64,000 nt of DNA. Source: Paraburkholderia ultramafica. GTDB lineage: Bacteria > Pseudomonadota > Gammaproteobacteria > Burkholderiales > Burkholderiaceae. The stretch spans positions 360,818-424,817 of the forward strand of contig NZ_CADIKK010000001.1 of assembly GCF_902859915.1 (NCBI RefSeq), given 5' to 3'. The notes below the pieces were generated by a model that was not told the DNA's origin, ran no database searches, and saw only the letters and a program-made list of their open reading frames with translations. The position numbers and the translations under genes are program-made. Positions 35,944 through 46,081 of the stretch are shown one piece after another. How positions within the stretch are numbered: position 1 is the first letter of the stretch; each line of letters begins with the position of its first letter.

Positions 35944-36046
35944 TGGGCCGCTCATCGCGATACCTCATGGTGCTTTGCTATACATCGCTCCATGCCGCTG
36001 CCCGTCCACACGCGCCGCTCAGGCGCGTCGAATGTCTGCCTCCCCG

Positions 36047-39000
36047 CTACCACTGATACGCCGCGCCGGCGCCGACCGTCGTTGTCGCTGAACTGACGCC
36101 CGCGCCGACTTTCACCTTCAGATTCTGCGTGACGCGCGCCGACAAGGCGACCGCCACCGCCTGATATCCCTTATAGCCGGCCGTCGCGACACCGAGCGCC
36201 AGGTTCTTCGTCGCATCGACCTCCGGGACCATCGTCAGCGCGATAGCCGACGCGGTGCCCGAGTAGGCGTTGCGCGCGATCTCGCTGATGCCGCCCTGGA
36301 ACTGCTGCATGTTCACGGCATCGGTGGGAGCCTGGCCTGCCGCGATGTTGGTGATGCGGCGCTCGTTGCCGGCCGAACCCACCGACACCGTGCCGGTCTG
36401 GTCGGCCACCGAGCCCTCGCCGATCGCCACCGAGTTCGGCGCCGACGCTTTGGCGCCGCCGCCGATCGCGACCGAATTGTTACCGATCGCCTGCGCCGCA
36501 TTGCCGGAACTGTTGACGGAAACGTACGTGTCGCCGGTGGTTTGGATATTGTTGATGACCTGATTGAGGCTGCCGATCTGCTGGTTGGTGCTCCAGAGTT
36601 GCGCGCCGGTCACGGCATCGCTGCTGGTGGCCGATATTTCGCCATCCTTCAGATTGGTCAATTGAACCTTCGGTGCGTTGGCTGCTGTGCCACCGAGCGA
36701 GATCTTGTTATGGGCGGAACTGTCGTATAGCACCGCGTTCGCCAGCGCCCCATTGAGGTTGCCGATGGTGGTCTGCAAGCCGGCAATGTCCGTGCTGTTC
36801 TGCGTCACGCGGCCATCCAGATTGGTGATCGCGCCGCCGACGTTGTTCACGACCGTACCGCCCACGTTGTACGAAGGCACCGTCACCGTGCCATCCGGAT
36901 TGACGGTCGAACCGCCGCCGAGCGCGACCGCCGTACTCGCCGCTTGCGCATACAGTTGCGAGCCGTTGACCGCATCGCGACTGGATGGACCGACCGCGCC
37001 CTGCGCCACACCGGTGACGACCCGATTGCCAGCCGTGCCGGCCATGTTGACCAGCGAGCCATCCGTCGTCGCGCCGACCTTGATCGCGCGCGATGTCGGA
37101 TCTTGCGTGACCACGCCGATGCCGCCGGTCGCCATGTTCTGCTGCAACGTGGTGAGGCCGCTGTCGAGCGAGCCGAGCGCGTCGCCGACCGTGGCTTGCG
37201 TGCCGCCCTGCATGTGATACGTGGGACCGCTCACCGAGCCATCGGCGTTGATCTGCGCGCCGCCACCCAACGCGGCCACCATCGGCTTGAGCTGGCCGAG
37301 ATTGAGCGCCGATGAATCGGTGGTGCCCGCCGCAATCCCGGTCAATTCGCGGGCGCCGGCCGTGCCGGTGAAATCGACGCGCGCGCCATCCGTGTCTTTT
37401 GCGACGCTGAGATCGCGCGACGCCTGATCCTGTTGGACCAGGCCGATCTCGCCGTTTGTGATCTGATTCGTGATGTTGCTCACGTCCCCTTCGACGGTCG
37501 TGGTACGCGCGTCGAGATTGGTGATGCTCGACGTGTTGTCGGTGACGCGCTGGTCGAGGTTCGTGATGCTGCTGGTGTTCTGCGCGACCGCCTGATTGGT
37601 GCTGAAGAGTTGTGCGCCGTTGACGGCGTCCGAGCTGTCTACCGCGAGATTGGCGGCACGCACGTTGGTGACCTGGACCGGCACAGCCGGGTTGCCCAAC
37701 GTGACCGCGTCATGGGCTGTCGAATCGTACTGGACCGAATCGGTGCCGGCGCGAACACTGGTCGTGACCGCCGCCGCGAGCGCCGAGCCTACGTCGCTAT
37801 AGGTGGCTCCGCCGATGTTGTAGACGGGTTTCTGGACCGTGCCATCCGGATTGACCGACGCGCCGCCTCCAAGCGACTCGACGACCGGACCGAGCTGCCC
37901 CAGATTGACCGCGGAGTTCGCCGTCGTACCCGCCGCGACGCCGAGCAGCTCACGCGGCCCCGCCGTGCCGGTGAAGTCGACATGCGTGCCGTCCGTGTCT
38001 TTCGCGACGCTCAGATCGCGTGAGACCGGGTCTTGCTGAAGCAGACCCATCGTCCCGTTGGTGATATTGCTGATGTTGTTGGTGATCTCGGTAATGGCCG
38101 ACGAATTCTGCGTGACCGCCTGATTGACGCCATAGAGCTGCGCGCCGGTCACGGCGTCGGAACTGTCGGCGCTTAGCGTGCCGTCCGCGATGTTGGTGAG
38201 CTTGACCGGGGTGCCCGGGTTGCCGAGCGTCGCGATGTCATGCTGCGCGGTGTCGTAGCGCAGCGCATCGGCGCTCGCGCCTACGCCGTCGGACGCGGCC
38301 GCGGCCAGTGCCGCGCCGACGTCGTTATAAGTCGTACCGCCGACGGTATAGGACGGCGCAACCACCGCGCCGGTCGAGTCGATCGACGCGCCGCCGCCAA
38401 GCGCGGCGGCCACGCCGGCAAGCTGGCCCACGTTGACCGCGTCGGTCGCTTGCGTGCCGGCCGCGACATAGGCGATCTGCCGGCTCTGCGTGCTGCTGCC
38501 CACCGACACCACGTTGGCGCGATTCGCGATCGAGCCGCCGCCCAACGCCACCGCGCCCGCCGCGCTGGCCGTTGCATTCGAGCCCATGGCCAGCGCATTC
38601 GTTGCGGCCTGGCTGACGAACGAGTTGTAGCCGATCGCCACCGCGCCGGCCGACGTCGCGCTGGCGTAGCCGCCGATCGACGCGCTATTGAGCGCGCTCG
38701 AGCGCGAGTTGTAGCCGAGCGCGACCGAATTGTCCGACAGGGCGCCGACCGACGCGCCCGCGCCGACGACAGTCGAATTGACCGACAGTGCGCCCGCCGC
38801 CGAGCCGACCGCGGTCGAACCGTCGCTGCCCGCCGCCGAGCCCCCGCCGACGGCCAGCGCATTGACGCCCACGGCCGCTGCGGTGGGGCCGATCGCCATC
38901 GCGTTCAGATCGCTTGACGCGCTGGTGCGGGTGCCTTGAACGACGTTGGGGCTGACGGAGATATAGTCGGTCACCACTGGGGTGGCGGCGGCTGCGAGCA

Positions 39001-39367
39001 TCACGACGGGTTGCGCTGCCGCAACTTCGGCCGCAACCGCCGGTGTACCTGCAAATACGCTGGCGTTGGCGATGGCGGCCGCCGTTTCCGTGGACCACGC
39101 CGGGTCATTGGCGGCCGGCGTGGCCGTGCTTGCCACCTGCGTCGTCAACGCCTGCGCGACGTTCAGACAGCTCGGCGTCTGGGGCGTGCAATCGTCGGCA
39201 CGGGCTGGTTGCGAAAACGTCAACGCGCTCAACAGACCGGCACTGGCGGCCACCAGCGCCCGGCACATCGACGCGCCTATCGCGCGATGACATTTCGCCA
39301 CCTCGGACGCGGCGACATAGGTGCGGGTCGATCGGTTCCATACGGCTTTATATGTTTTGTTCAACAT
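36047..39367 (-). CDS. trimeric autotransporter adhesin (YadA-like)
   Basis: 1106 residues. The N-terminus (MLNKTYKAVWNRSTRTYVAASEVAK) is an extended ESPR signal for slow Sec export. Residues ~130-300 are YadA-head repeats (NSVALGYNS, GAVAIGYNS, AGAVALGGGS) ending in a neck (QATDAVNVGQL). The stalk then repeats a module of about 200 residues (SRDLSVAKDTDG-VDFTGTAG-REL, NLGQL, LGGGA, SSDAV-GAQL, coiled-coil ITNLD stretches). The last ~75 residues (SGTASAIALTMVPEVDATKNLALGVATAGYKGYQAVAVALS... AGAAYQW) form the membrane anchor. It should give surface adhesion and aggregation, fitting the nearby exopolysaccharide genes. Confidence 0.95.
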   Translation of the reverse strand: MLNKTYKAVWNRSTRTYVAASEVAKCHRAIGASMCRALVAASAGLLSALTFSQPARADDCTPQTPSCLNVAQALTTQVASTATPAANDPAWSTETAAAIANASVFAGTPAVAAEVAAAQPVVMLAAAATPVVTDYISVSPNVVQGTRTSASSDLNAMAIGPTAAAVGVNALAVGGGSAAGSDGSTAVGSAAGALSVNSTVVGAGASVGALSDNSVALGYNSRSSALNSASIGGYASATSAGAVAIGYNSFVSQAATNALAMGSNATASAAGAVALGGGSIANRANVVSVGSSTQSRQIAYVAAGTQATDAVNVGQLAGVAAALGGGASIDSTGAVVAPSYTVGGTTYNDVGAALAAAASDGVGASADALRYDTAQHDIATLGNPGTPVKLTNIADGTLSADSSDAVTGAQLYGVNQAVTQNSSAITEITNNISNITNGTMGLLQQDPVSRDLSVAKDTDGTHVDFTGTAGPRELLGVAAGTTANSAVNLGQLGPVVESLGGGASVNPDGTVQKPVYNIGGATYSDVGSALAAAVTTSVRAGTDSVQYDSTAHDAVTLGNPAVPVQVTNVRAANLAVDSSDAVNGAQLFSTNQAVAQNTSSITNLDQRVTDNTSSITNLDARTTTVEGDVSNITNQITNGEIGLVQQDQASRDLSVAKDTDGARVDFTGTAGARELTGIAAGTTDSSALNLGQLKPMVAALGGGAQINADGSVSGPTYHMQGGTQATVGDALGSLDSGLTTLQQNMATGGIGVVTQDPTSRAIKVGATTDGSLVNMAGTAGNRVVTGVAQGAVGPSSRDAVNGSQLYAQAASTAVALGGGSTVNPDGTVTVPSYNVGGTVVNNVGGAITNLDGRVTQNSTDIAGLQTTIGNLNGALANAVLYDSSAHNKISLGGTAANAPKVQLTNLKDGEISATSSDAVTGAQLWSTNQQIGSLNQVINNIQTTGDTYVSVNSSGNAAQAIGNNSVAIGGGAKASAPNSVAIGEGSVADQTGTVSVGSAGNERRITNIAAGQAPTDAVNMQQFQGGISEIARNAYSGTASAIALTMVPEVDATKNLALGVATAGYKGYQAVAVALSARVTQNLKVKVGAGVSSATTTVGAGAAYQW
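37247..38040 (-). repeat. duplicated stalk module inside the autotransporter gene
   Basis: Two similar coding modules (about 37247-37437 and 37850-38040) share long identical words, for example the CCGTGTCTTT(T/C)GCGACGCT region. They encode the same SRDLSVAKDTDG..VDFTGTAG segment. A third, more divergent relative lies near 36880-37110. Such internal duplications change stalk length by recombination. Confidence 0.75.
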
Positions 39368-39731
39368 GCCCTCCCATTTTTATCGAGACTCATTCGCCAA
39401 GATTTTTCCTATGCCATCCTAAGTATTTAGGCTTGAACAGGCCAAAACTTAGGAGCACGGCGCGCTTCCACTTGGCCGACAAAAGCGAAGTGATCAGTGT
39501 CAGCGACGCACGCCGATGGGGGGAATCCGAATACTCCTAAAAGTTAATTTCTAGCTTAAATGAGACAAACGACATAGCGTCGCTCAGGCGAAAGTGGCCA
39601 AATTTCTTAGATTGGGTTTTGACTTCTTAGGCTGCTTTAAGCTTTGGGCTTAATTTGTCTCGGAGTAAAACGACGGACATGGGTCAGCGAACCCAACACA
39701 GCGCCCTCAGACCAAAACGGCAACGACCGGC
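39368..39731. other. intergenic region upstream of the adhesin gene
   Basis: 364 bp between the adhesin start and the 3' end of the histidine-kinase gene (both minus). It is AT-rich and contains the inverted repeat CCTAA-GTAT-TTAGG (39418-39431) about 50 bp before the adhesin start. Further CTTAG words follow at 39447, 39606 and 39628, possibly repeated sites for one regulator. No gene is visible. Confidence 0.55.
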
Positions 39732-40952
39732 TCAGGTACCCGCCGCCTGCAAGCGCATCGGAAACGTAATCTCGAAGATCGTCCCCTCGCCTTCCTGCGA
39801 ATCGAAACGAATCTCGCCTTCGAGCGCCCGGCACAATTCCTTGACGATCGCGAGACCCAAACCGGCGCCGGGAATATCGTCGTCGGTCGCGCGTTCGAAC
39901 TCCCTGAACACGCGCTCCCGGTCGGACGCGCCGATACCCACGCCGGTATCCGACACACGCAGACACCAGTGCTCGTCCTGCGCGGCGAGCATCGTCAATT
40001 CGATCTGCCCCGCCTTGGTGTATTTCGCCGCGTTGGTCAGCAGGTTGAGCGCGACCTGCTTGAGCTTCAGCCGGTTGGAGACGACCTCGTTCAGGGCGCC
40101 GTCGAACGCGGTCTGAAGGCGCAGCCCTTTCGCTTCGATCGCGGGTTCGCACGAAATCACCAGTTCGTCGAACAGCTCGCGCAGCGCGAAACGCTCCAGC
40201 ACGAGCGGACTGCTGTCGCCGAGGACCACCGAGTATTCGACCAGTTCATCGACCAGCGTCTTCATATCGGCGGCCTGCCGGTTCGCCAGCGCGAGCGCGG
40301 TCTCGAGCCTGGACGGCGCGCGGCTCATCAGTTGCAGCGCCATCGAAAACACGTTGAGGAAGCTGCGCAGATCGTGCACGACGCTGCGGGTGATCTGCAT
40401 GCGCGACTCGTACAGATCACCGACCAGCCGTTGCTTGAGCGTCAGTTCATGATTTGCGCGTTCGAGCCGCCCGGTGTAATCGTCGATCTTCCTGTCGCGC
40501 TCGCTGACGACCTCACGGATCGACGTCAGCGTGACGAAGCTGACGGCTTCGTCGATGAAATGCCGCGCCCGCTCCTCATGACGCCGCGTGAAAGACGGCC
40601 GCGCTTCGCTGAACTCGACGATCGCCCCGGTCAGCATCTGGCGAAACAGATCGAGTTCGCGCACCAGCTCGTCGATCCGGTAGCCCTGTTTCCAGCGCAA
40701 TTTGCCGTGCAGCCGCGCGTTGCGCCCGATCGCGTTCTCCGCGTGGTCGAGGTCCTGGTTCTCCAGCACGCTGCAGATTTCGTCGAGGATGTTCGGGATG
40801 TGATCGGCCAGTTGTTCGTTGGTCAGCCGGTCGGATTCGGTCAGTTCTGCGTCATGAAAGACGGCCTTCATCCAGCGTTCGGTCAATTCGACCTGTTGGG
40901 AGCGCAACTGTGCGGCGAAGGCGCTTAGCGGGGGTACGTGCGAGTCCGTCAT
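39732..40952 (-). CDS. sensor histidine kinase with RsbRD-like N-terminal domain
   Basis: 406 residues from the ATG giving MTDSHVPPLSAFAAQL; a longer frame upstream lacks domain character. Residues ~10-150 resemble the helical RsbRD_N sensor domain (QVELTERWMKAVF, RLHGKLRWKQGYRIDELVRELDLF). A short coiled coil leads to the H-box VVHDLRSFLNVFS (His193), then the N-box NLLTNAAKYTKAG, G1 DTGVGIG and G2 GAGLGLAIVKELC of the ATPase domain. There are no membrane helices, so it is a cytoplasmic sensor. No response regulator is adjacent, so it is an orphan kinase. Confidence 0.9.
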   Translation of the reverse strand: MTDSHVPPLSAFAAQLRSQQVELTERWMKAVFHDAELTESDRLTNEQLADHIPNILDEICSVLENQDLDHAENAIGRNARLHGKLRWKQGYRIDELVRELDLFRQMLTGAIVEFSEARPSFTRRHEERARHFIDEAVSFVTLTSIREVVSERDRKIDDYTGRLERANHELTLKQRLVGDLYESRMQITRSVVHDLRSFLNVFSMALQLMSRAPSRLETALALANRQAADMKTLVDELVEYSVVLGDSSPLVLERFALRELFDELVISCEPAIEAKGLRLQTAFDGALNEVVSNRLKLKQVALNLLTNAAKYTKAGQIELTMLAAQDEHWCLRVSDTGVGIGASDRERVFREFERATDDDIPGAGLGLAIVKELCRALEGEIRFDSQEGEGTIFEITFPMRLQAAGT

Positions 40953-41152
40953 GTGGGAGACCTGGCGCCGCAGCGCGGCGCGGCGAAAAAATAAGTGTTC
41001 CGCTCCCTGCTCGACGCGACCGCATGGGCCGCAAACCGCGCTCGGGAGGCAGATCGGCGAGCGCTTCACAAGCCGCCCTTGCGCTGCCAGTATGCGCGAT
41101 TTGCTGAACAAAAATTAACCAGGGTTTAGGACGTGTACGCGGCGCCGTTGCT

Positions 41153-41578
41153 TCAGATCTTCTCGAACAGCACGTCCTGCGCGCCTTCCCACAACACCTT
41201 GGCGCCGAGCTCACGCAGCTTTTCGCGGCCTTCGACGATAGTCAGGAAGTGGTTGCCCGCCAGTTGCCCCATCTTGCTCGCGAAGCAGCACGAGCCGTAC
41301 GCGAGAATGATCTCGGTCTCGCTGTAGCCGCCCGGGTAGAACAGAATGTCGCCGACCGACGGATGGCTCGTGTGATTCTCGAAGCCGACCGCCACGCCGT
41401 CGCTCTCCAGTTTGAAGTCGCCGAGCGGCACCCAGCAGCCTTCGCCGCTCCAGCGCACGTGAATGATCTTCTGGCGGTACGGCAGCAGCTTCAGGAACGC
41501 GGCCACGGTGTGCGGCGCATCGGGATGGGTTTCGGCGACGAAGACGTGGCCGCAGGAGGTGATTCGAAGTCGGGTCAT
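41153..41578 (-). CDS. DUF3830 family protein
   Basis: 141 residues from MTRLRITSCGHVFVAE. The family's cyclophilin-like core is visible: IHVRWSGEGCWVPLGD, GFENHTSHPSVGDILFYPGGYSETEIILAYGSCCFASKMGQLAGNHFLTIVEG, and a C-terminal LRELGAKVLWEGAQDVLFE. The function of DUF3830 is unknown; it often sits near catabolic genes for small organic acids. Here it is between a kinase gene and an AraC regulator with no clear operon partner. Confidence 0.85.
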   Translation of the reverse strand: MTRLRITSCGHVFVAETHPDAPHTVAAFLKLLPYRQKIIHVRWSGEGCWVPLGDFKLESDGVAVGFENHTSHPSVGDILFYPGGYSETEIILAYGSCCFASKMGQLAGNHFLTIVEGREKLRELGAKVLWEGAQDVLFEKI

Positions 41579-42008
41579 CGCAATGTATCCAGTGTGACGG
41601 GTTGAATGGAAAGGTCGGTCAGACACGGTCGCTCAGAGGCGGGTTGGGCCAGGCTGTGTGCGCATCATTCTGTCGTCCGATGCAAGGCTTCGACAGGTAC
41701 AGTTGTTTTTGATCTGGTCAGGCCAGTTAGACCCGTTGTCGCCGCGCGCCTGAAAAGGGCCGGAAAGGCTTACACGACATGGCTATGCCAGGTCTTGCCA
41801 CTGTGTCGCCACGAAAGTTCGTAGTTTGCAAGGCGCGCAATGCGCCGCACACTGCGCAAAGTGCGTGATTCCCATCTGAGGGCGGCTCATTGGACTGTAC
41901 TCATATGCGCGACCAACGCCGGCAAGCATCCGCCACCGGCCATCGCCAACGGTCGCCCCGACATGACCCGCTGACCCGCCGCCCACGTCCAGCCGCGCTA
42001 TCCGTACG
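41579..42008. other. intergenic region, nothing recognised
   Basis: 430 bp between the DUF3830 and AraC genes. It is moderately AT-rich around 41670-41730. I see no gene, strong hairpin or known operator. Confidence 0.4.
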
Positions 42009-42929
42009 TCAGCCGCGCAGCCGGTAAGCGAGCGGCGTCAAACCATAGCCACGCTTGAACTGCACGGAGAAATGACTGGCACTCTCGAAACCCACCGCAA
42101 GCGCAATCTGCAGCACGGTCTGATCGCTGGCGCGCAGCAGCCTCGCCGCTTCCTCGAGCCGCAAGCGCGTGACGAACTGATGTGGCGTCTCGCCGGTCTC
42201 GCGGCGAAACACACGCGCAAAATGAAAACTGCTTAGCCCCGCGTGCCTCGCCAGTTCATCGATAGACAGATCGGCGGCAAGACTGGCGTGGATGTAGTCG
42301 GTCACGCGGCGAATCCGGCGCGGCACCAGCCGTTCGGGCTGTGCGGGCAGCCGGCCGGGCGCGTGGCGGCCGCGCGAGTAATGCTGCAACAGATGCGCGG
42401 CGAGCGCGTGAACCAGCGTATCGACATACAGACGCGCATCGGCCGGATCGCCGGCGGCGCGATGCAGCGCGCCGAGCATCGCGGCGATCAGCGGATCGTG
42501 GAACTGCATCGCGTCGCCGAGCGACAGTTCGCTCGACCCGCCGTGCTCCATCTGATCAGCGACGCTGTCGATCAGGCTGCGCTCAATGTGCAAATGAACG
42601 GTGGACAGCGGCTCGTCGCTGATCGAACACCAGCGCCACGAGATCGGCGCGGGCGGCACGAACCAGAGGTCGCCCACGCGCAGATCGGCGCTCTCCCAGC
42701 GTCCGTGCAGATTGCGTTCGAGGTGTTCGGCGCCGCTCGCGAGCGTCATCAGCGTGAGGTCCTGCAAGCCGGGCGCCTCCAGCAGTTCCTGCGCGGCCGG
42801 TTCGAGATACGAGCGCAGCACGAGGTGACGCCACGGGCGGTCCACGCTCGACACCAGTTTCTGACCCGCCATGTAGCGGTCGTAGGCAAGCGTCGTTGTC
42901 AGCTTCGGAATTCGTGCCATCACGTCCAT
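42009..42929 (-). CDS. AraC family transcriptional regulator
   Basis: 306 residues if started at MDVMARIPKL; an ATG 39 bp upstream (MAEFLLAYG) is also possible. The N-terminal two-thirds resemble an AraC-type cupin effector domain (HLERNLHGRWESADLRVGDLWFVPPAPISWRW). The C-terminal double helix-turn-helix is canonical (RRIRRVTDYIHASLAADLSIDELARHAGLSSFHFARVFRRETGETPHQFVTRLRLEEAARLL... GFESASHFSVQFKRGYGLTPLAYR). The target is unknown; the luxR-type gene is divergent upstream. Confidence 0.9.
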   Translation of the reverse strand: MDVMARIPKLTTTLAYDRYMAGQKLVSSVDRPWRHLVLRSYLEPAAQELLEAPGLQDLTLMTLASGAEHLERNLHGRWESADLRVGDLWFVPPAPISWRWCSISDEPLSTVHLHIERSLIDSVADQMEHGGSSELSLGDAMQFHDPLIAAMLGALHRAAGDPADARLYVDTLVHALAAHLLQHYSRGRHAPGRLPAQPERLVPRRIRRVTDYIHASLAADLSIDELARHAGLSSFHFARVFRRETGETPHQFVTRLRLEEAARLLRASDQTVLQIALAVGFESASHFSVQFKRGYGLTPLAYRLRG

Positions 42930-43103
42930 TCCCAAGGAGGTGCCATATGCAAGGAGAAACTCCGCCATACCCGTGTTGCCGGTCCGCTGTCAGCGCAAGA
43001 TCGCGAAAATGATAGCAAGGAACCGGCTACCGTAATTTCTGGAAATAGCTAATCATTCAGGTTGTCGTCTTTCACGCGTTTCGAACGCCGGAGCTACCGT
43101 TTC

Positions 43104-44105
43104 ATGGAACACGAATGCGATACGCTGCCGCATTGGCTGACCAGCTCGCCGCAAGGCGAAGCCGGGCACGCGTCGGCAGCATACAACTCAGCGGTGTCCG
43201 CACCACCGGCCCACCCGGCCGGCACGCGGCAACCCGTGAAATCAGCCCACGCGGCTGAAGCATCGAGAGCATCGACCCGCACCGCAACCGGTGCCGCGCC
43301 CACTGGCTTTCTCACCCTCTTCACCGAGGAGGAGATCGGCACGCCGTCGCCCGCCACAAGACGCGCCGCACCGATCATCAGTCCGCTGGGGCGGTTCGGC
43401 AGCGCGCAGGACCGCATCGAATTCGTGCGGCAGCGCATCAGGCAGCTTGGCTTCGACTCGTTCAGCTATACGGCCACGCGCACGTCGTCGCATCACAAGA
43501 CGATGTTCGTGCTGACCAGCTACGAGTCGCAGACATGGCTCACGCGCTATTTCCGCGAGCGCTACTTCGAGCTGGACCCGCGGGTCGCGCTCGCGTCGCC
43601 GACCGGCATGCCGTTTCTGTGGAACACCGCCGACCTGCGCGCCGAGCTGCCGCGCGCGCAAATGCGCAGCGAGCGGCTCGGCGGGCTGATCGACATGATG
43701 GAGGCGAACGGCCGCAAAAGCGGGATTCTCACGCAGATGCCGCTGCCCGAGCCTGAGCTGAGCGCGAGCCTGTGCTTCAACTCGGAGATCGGCAACCCGC
43801 GCTGGATGACCGAATCGATCGTGGCCGAAACGCTGATGTTCGCGCACACGATTCACGAGTTCATCTGGACGCACGCGAAAAGCGTGATCGGCATCGCGCC
43901 CGCGCAGCAGCAGCGCGTCGCGTTGAGCGAGTTGCAGCACGCGGTGCTGAAGGCGGTCGTGCAGGGTCAGCGGGACAAGGAAATCGCTTATTTCCTTGGG
44001 CTGTCGCCGCATAACGTCGACTATCATCTGCGTCGCTTGCGGCAGTTGTTCAACGTGCGCAATCGCGTGCAGTTGATCAACGTCGCGCACGCGTATGTGT
44101 CGTAG
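43104..44105 (+). CDS. LuxR-type regulator with AHL-binding-like domain (orphan)
   Basis: 333 residues from the ATG following GGAG. The first ~110 residues are a low-complexity extension. The autoinducer-binding domain then shows the pocket residues expected of AHL receptors: SQTWLTRYFRERYFELDP (Trp, Tyr, Tyr, Asp-Pro) and PFLWN. The C-terminal helix-turn-helix is complete (LSELQHAVLKAVVQGQRDKEIAYFLGLSPHNVDYHLRRLRQLFNVRNRVQLI). No luxI-type synthase lies in the window, so it is a LuxR solo that may sense the cell's own AHL or foreign signals. Confidence 0.88.
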   Translation: MEHECDTLPHWLTSSPQGEAGHASAAYNSAVSAPPAHPAGTRQPVKSAHAAEASRASTRTATGAAPTGFLTLFTEEEIGTPSPATRRAAPIISPLGRFGSAQDRIEFVRQRIRQLGFDSFSYTATRTSSHHKTMFVLTSYESQTWLTRYFRERYFELDPRVALASPTGMPFLWNTADLRAELPRAQMRSERLGGLIDMMEANGRKSGILTQMPLPEPELSASLCFNSEIGNPRWMTESIVAETLMFAHTIHEFIWTHAKSVIGIAPAQQQRVALSELQHAVLKAVVQGQRDKEIAYFLGLSPHNVDYHLRRLRQLFNVRNRVQLINVAHAYVS

Positions 44106-44117
44106 TTGACGGTGGAT

Positions 44118-44146
44118 GACGTGACGGCGAGCGCCGTCACGTCTTT
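44118..44146 (+). terminator. terminator after the luxR-type gene
   Basis: Perfect 12-bp arms GACGTGACGGCG and CGCCGTCACGTC with a 2-nt gap, followed by TTTCG, 12 bp after the stop codon. Confidence 0.88.
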
Positions 44147-44230
44147 CGATCACGCGGCAAGGGCGCGAGCCATGAGCGTGCGCTGATGCCCACCGGCAGA
44201 CCGCTCGCGCTCATCCCGCACGACGTCCTG

Positions 44231-44992
44231 TCAGCTCTTGAGCCGGTAGCCGGTTTTGAAGATCCAGTTGACGATCAGCAGGAACACCGCCAGAAACAGC
44301 ACCGTCATGCCGAGACTCAACTCGACGTTCACGTCGGCGAGCCCGAAGAAGCTCCAGCGAAAGCCGCTGACCAGATAGACGATCGGATTGAACAGCGTCA
44401 CGACGCGCCAGAACGGCGGCAGCATATTGACCGAATAGAAACTGCCGCCGAGAAAGGTCAGCGGCGTGACGATCAGCAACGGCACGAGTTGCAGCTTCTC
44501 GAAGCTATCCGCCCAGATGCCGATGATGAACCCGAGCAAACTGAACGTGACCGCCGTCAACACCAGGAACAGCACCATCCAGATCGGATGCTGCACCTGT
44601 AACGGCACGAACAGTCCGGCGGTCGCGAGAATGATCAGGCCGAGCAGGATCGACTTGGTGGCCGCCGCGCCCACATAACTCACGACGATCTCCAGGTACG
44701 ACACCGGCGCCGACAGCAACTCGAAGATCGTGCCGGTAAAGCGCGGAAAGTAAATCCCGAACGACGCGTTCGCAATGCTTTGCGACAGCAGCGACAGCAT
44801 GATCAGCCCCGGCACGATGAACGCGCCGTAACTGATACCGTCCACTTCCTTGATGCGCGAACCGATGGCCGAGCCGAACACGACGAAGTAAAGCGAAGTC
44901 GAAATCACCGGCGCGATGATGCTTTGCATCAGCGTGCGCCAGGTGCGCGCCATCTCGAACTTGTAGATCGCGCGCATTGCATGGATATTCAT
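44231..44992 (-). CDS. ABC-2 type transporter permease (YadH-like)
   Basis: 253 residues with six helices and the ABC-2 signature in the second half ([43 protein letters not shown]). Relatives such as YadH and NodJ export drugs, lipids or polysaccharide precursors. The ATG overlaps the stop of the ATPase gene (ATGA), so both halves are translated as a pair. Substrate unknown. Confidence 0.93.
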   Translation of the reverse strand: MNIHAMRAIYKFEMARTWRTLMQSIIAPVISTSLYFVVFGSAIGSRIKEVDGISYGAFIVPGLIMLSLLSQSIANASFGIYFPRFTGTIFELLSAPVSYLEIVVSYVGAAATKSILLGLIILATAGLFVPLQVQHPIWMVLFLVLTAVTFSLLGFIIGIWADSFEKLQLVPLLIVTPLTFLGGSFYSVNMLPPFWRVVTLFNPIVYLVSGFRWSFFGLADVNVELSLGMTVLFLAVFLLIVNWIFKTGYRLKS

Positions 44993-45915
44993 TGATCACC
45001 TCGGAGCAGACTGACGAAGATGTCTTCAAGCGAACTCTGCGTGGTGTGCAGATCCTTGAAGCGGATGCTGGCGTCGTCGAGCGCCTTGAGCAGCGCGATG
45101 ATGTCGGTGCGCCCGCCATCGCCTTCGTAGGTGTAGATCAGCTCGTTGCCGCCCTCCGCGACGGCCAGCGCGTAGCCGGCCAGCGACGCCGGCACGTGCT
45201 CGAGCGGACTCTCCAGTTGCAGCGTCAGCTGCTTGGTGCCGAGCTTGCGCATCAGCTCCGTCTTCTCTTCGACCAGCATGATCTCGCCCGCGCTGATCAC
45301 GCCGATGCGGTCGGCCATCTCCTCGGCTTCGTCGATGTAGTGCGTGGTGAGGATGATCGTCACGCCGCTCTCGGCGAGCGAGCGCACCAGCTTCCACATG
45401 TCGCGCCGCAACTCGACGTCCACGCCGGCGGTCGGTTCGTCGAGGAACAGCACGCGCGGTTCGTGCGAGAGCGCCTTGGCGATCAGCACCCGGCGCTTCA
45501 TGCCGCCCGACAGCGTGATGATCTTGCTGTCGCGCTTCTCCCACAGCGACAGGTCGCGCAACACCTTCTCGATGAACGCCGGGTTTTTCGGCTTGCCGAA
45601 CAGCCCGCGGCTGAACGAGACGGTCGCCCAGACGGTTTCGAACGAGTCGGTGGTCAACTCCTGCGGCACGAGGCCGATCAGCGAGCGCGCGCCGCGATAG
45701 TCCGCCGCGATATCGGAGCCGTCCACCGTCACGCTGCCTGTGCTGGCATTGACGATGCCGCAGATGATGCTGATGAGGGTGGTTTTGCCCGCGCCGTTCG
45801 GGCCGAGCAAGGCGAAAATCTCTCCTCGGTTGATTGCCAGGTTGATATTTTTGAGCGCTTGAAAGCCGCTGGCATAAGTTTTCGACAGGTTCGTGACCGA
45901 GACGATTGGCTGCAT
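44989..45915 (-). CDS. ABC transporter ATP-binding protein (YadG-like)
   Basis: 308 residues from [14 protein letters not shown]; a GTG 18 bp earlier is possible. Walker [12 protein letters not shown]-loop LVPQEL, signature [15 protein letters not shown], Walker [14 protein letters not shown] and the H-loop [10 protein letters not shown] are all intact. The C-terminal extension after the nucleotide-binding domain is typical of exporters paired with ABC-2 permeases. Partner encoded by the overlapping downstream gene. Confidence 0.93.
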   Translation of the reverse strand: MQPIVSVTNLSKTYASGFQALKNINLAINRGEIFALLGPNGAGKTTLISIICGIVNASTGSVTVDGSDIAADYRGARSLIGLVPQELTTDSFETVWATVSFSRGLFGKPKNPAFIEKVLRDLSLWEKRDSKIITLSGGMKRRVLIAKALSHEPRVLFLDEPTAGVDVELRRDMWKLVRSLAESGVTIILTTHYIDEAEEMADRIGVISAGEIMLVEEKTELMRKLGTKQLTLQLESPLEHVPASLAGYALAVAEGGNELIYTYEGDGGRTDIIALLKALDDASIRFKDLHTTQSSLEDIFVSLLRGDQ

Positions 45916-46081
45916 GGATTCGACGATGGCAGACACCGTTGTTTGATTGGAAGGAGCGGTGCGAATGCGCGACCGCACCCGCAATGTAATGGAAAGTGGC
46001 AAAGCGTGCAGCGTGTCGCCGGCTTCGTGCGCCACGTTCAGTGGGGCGACTGCGATCACCTCCGCCCCGCTTCAACTCACC

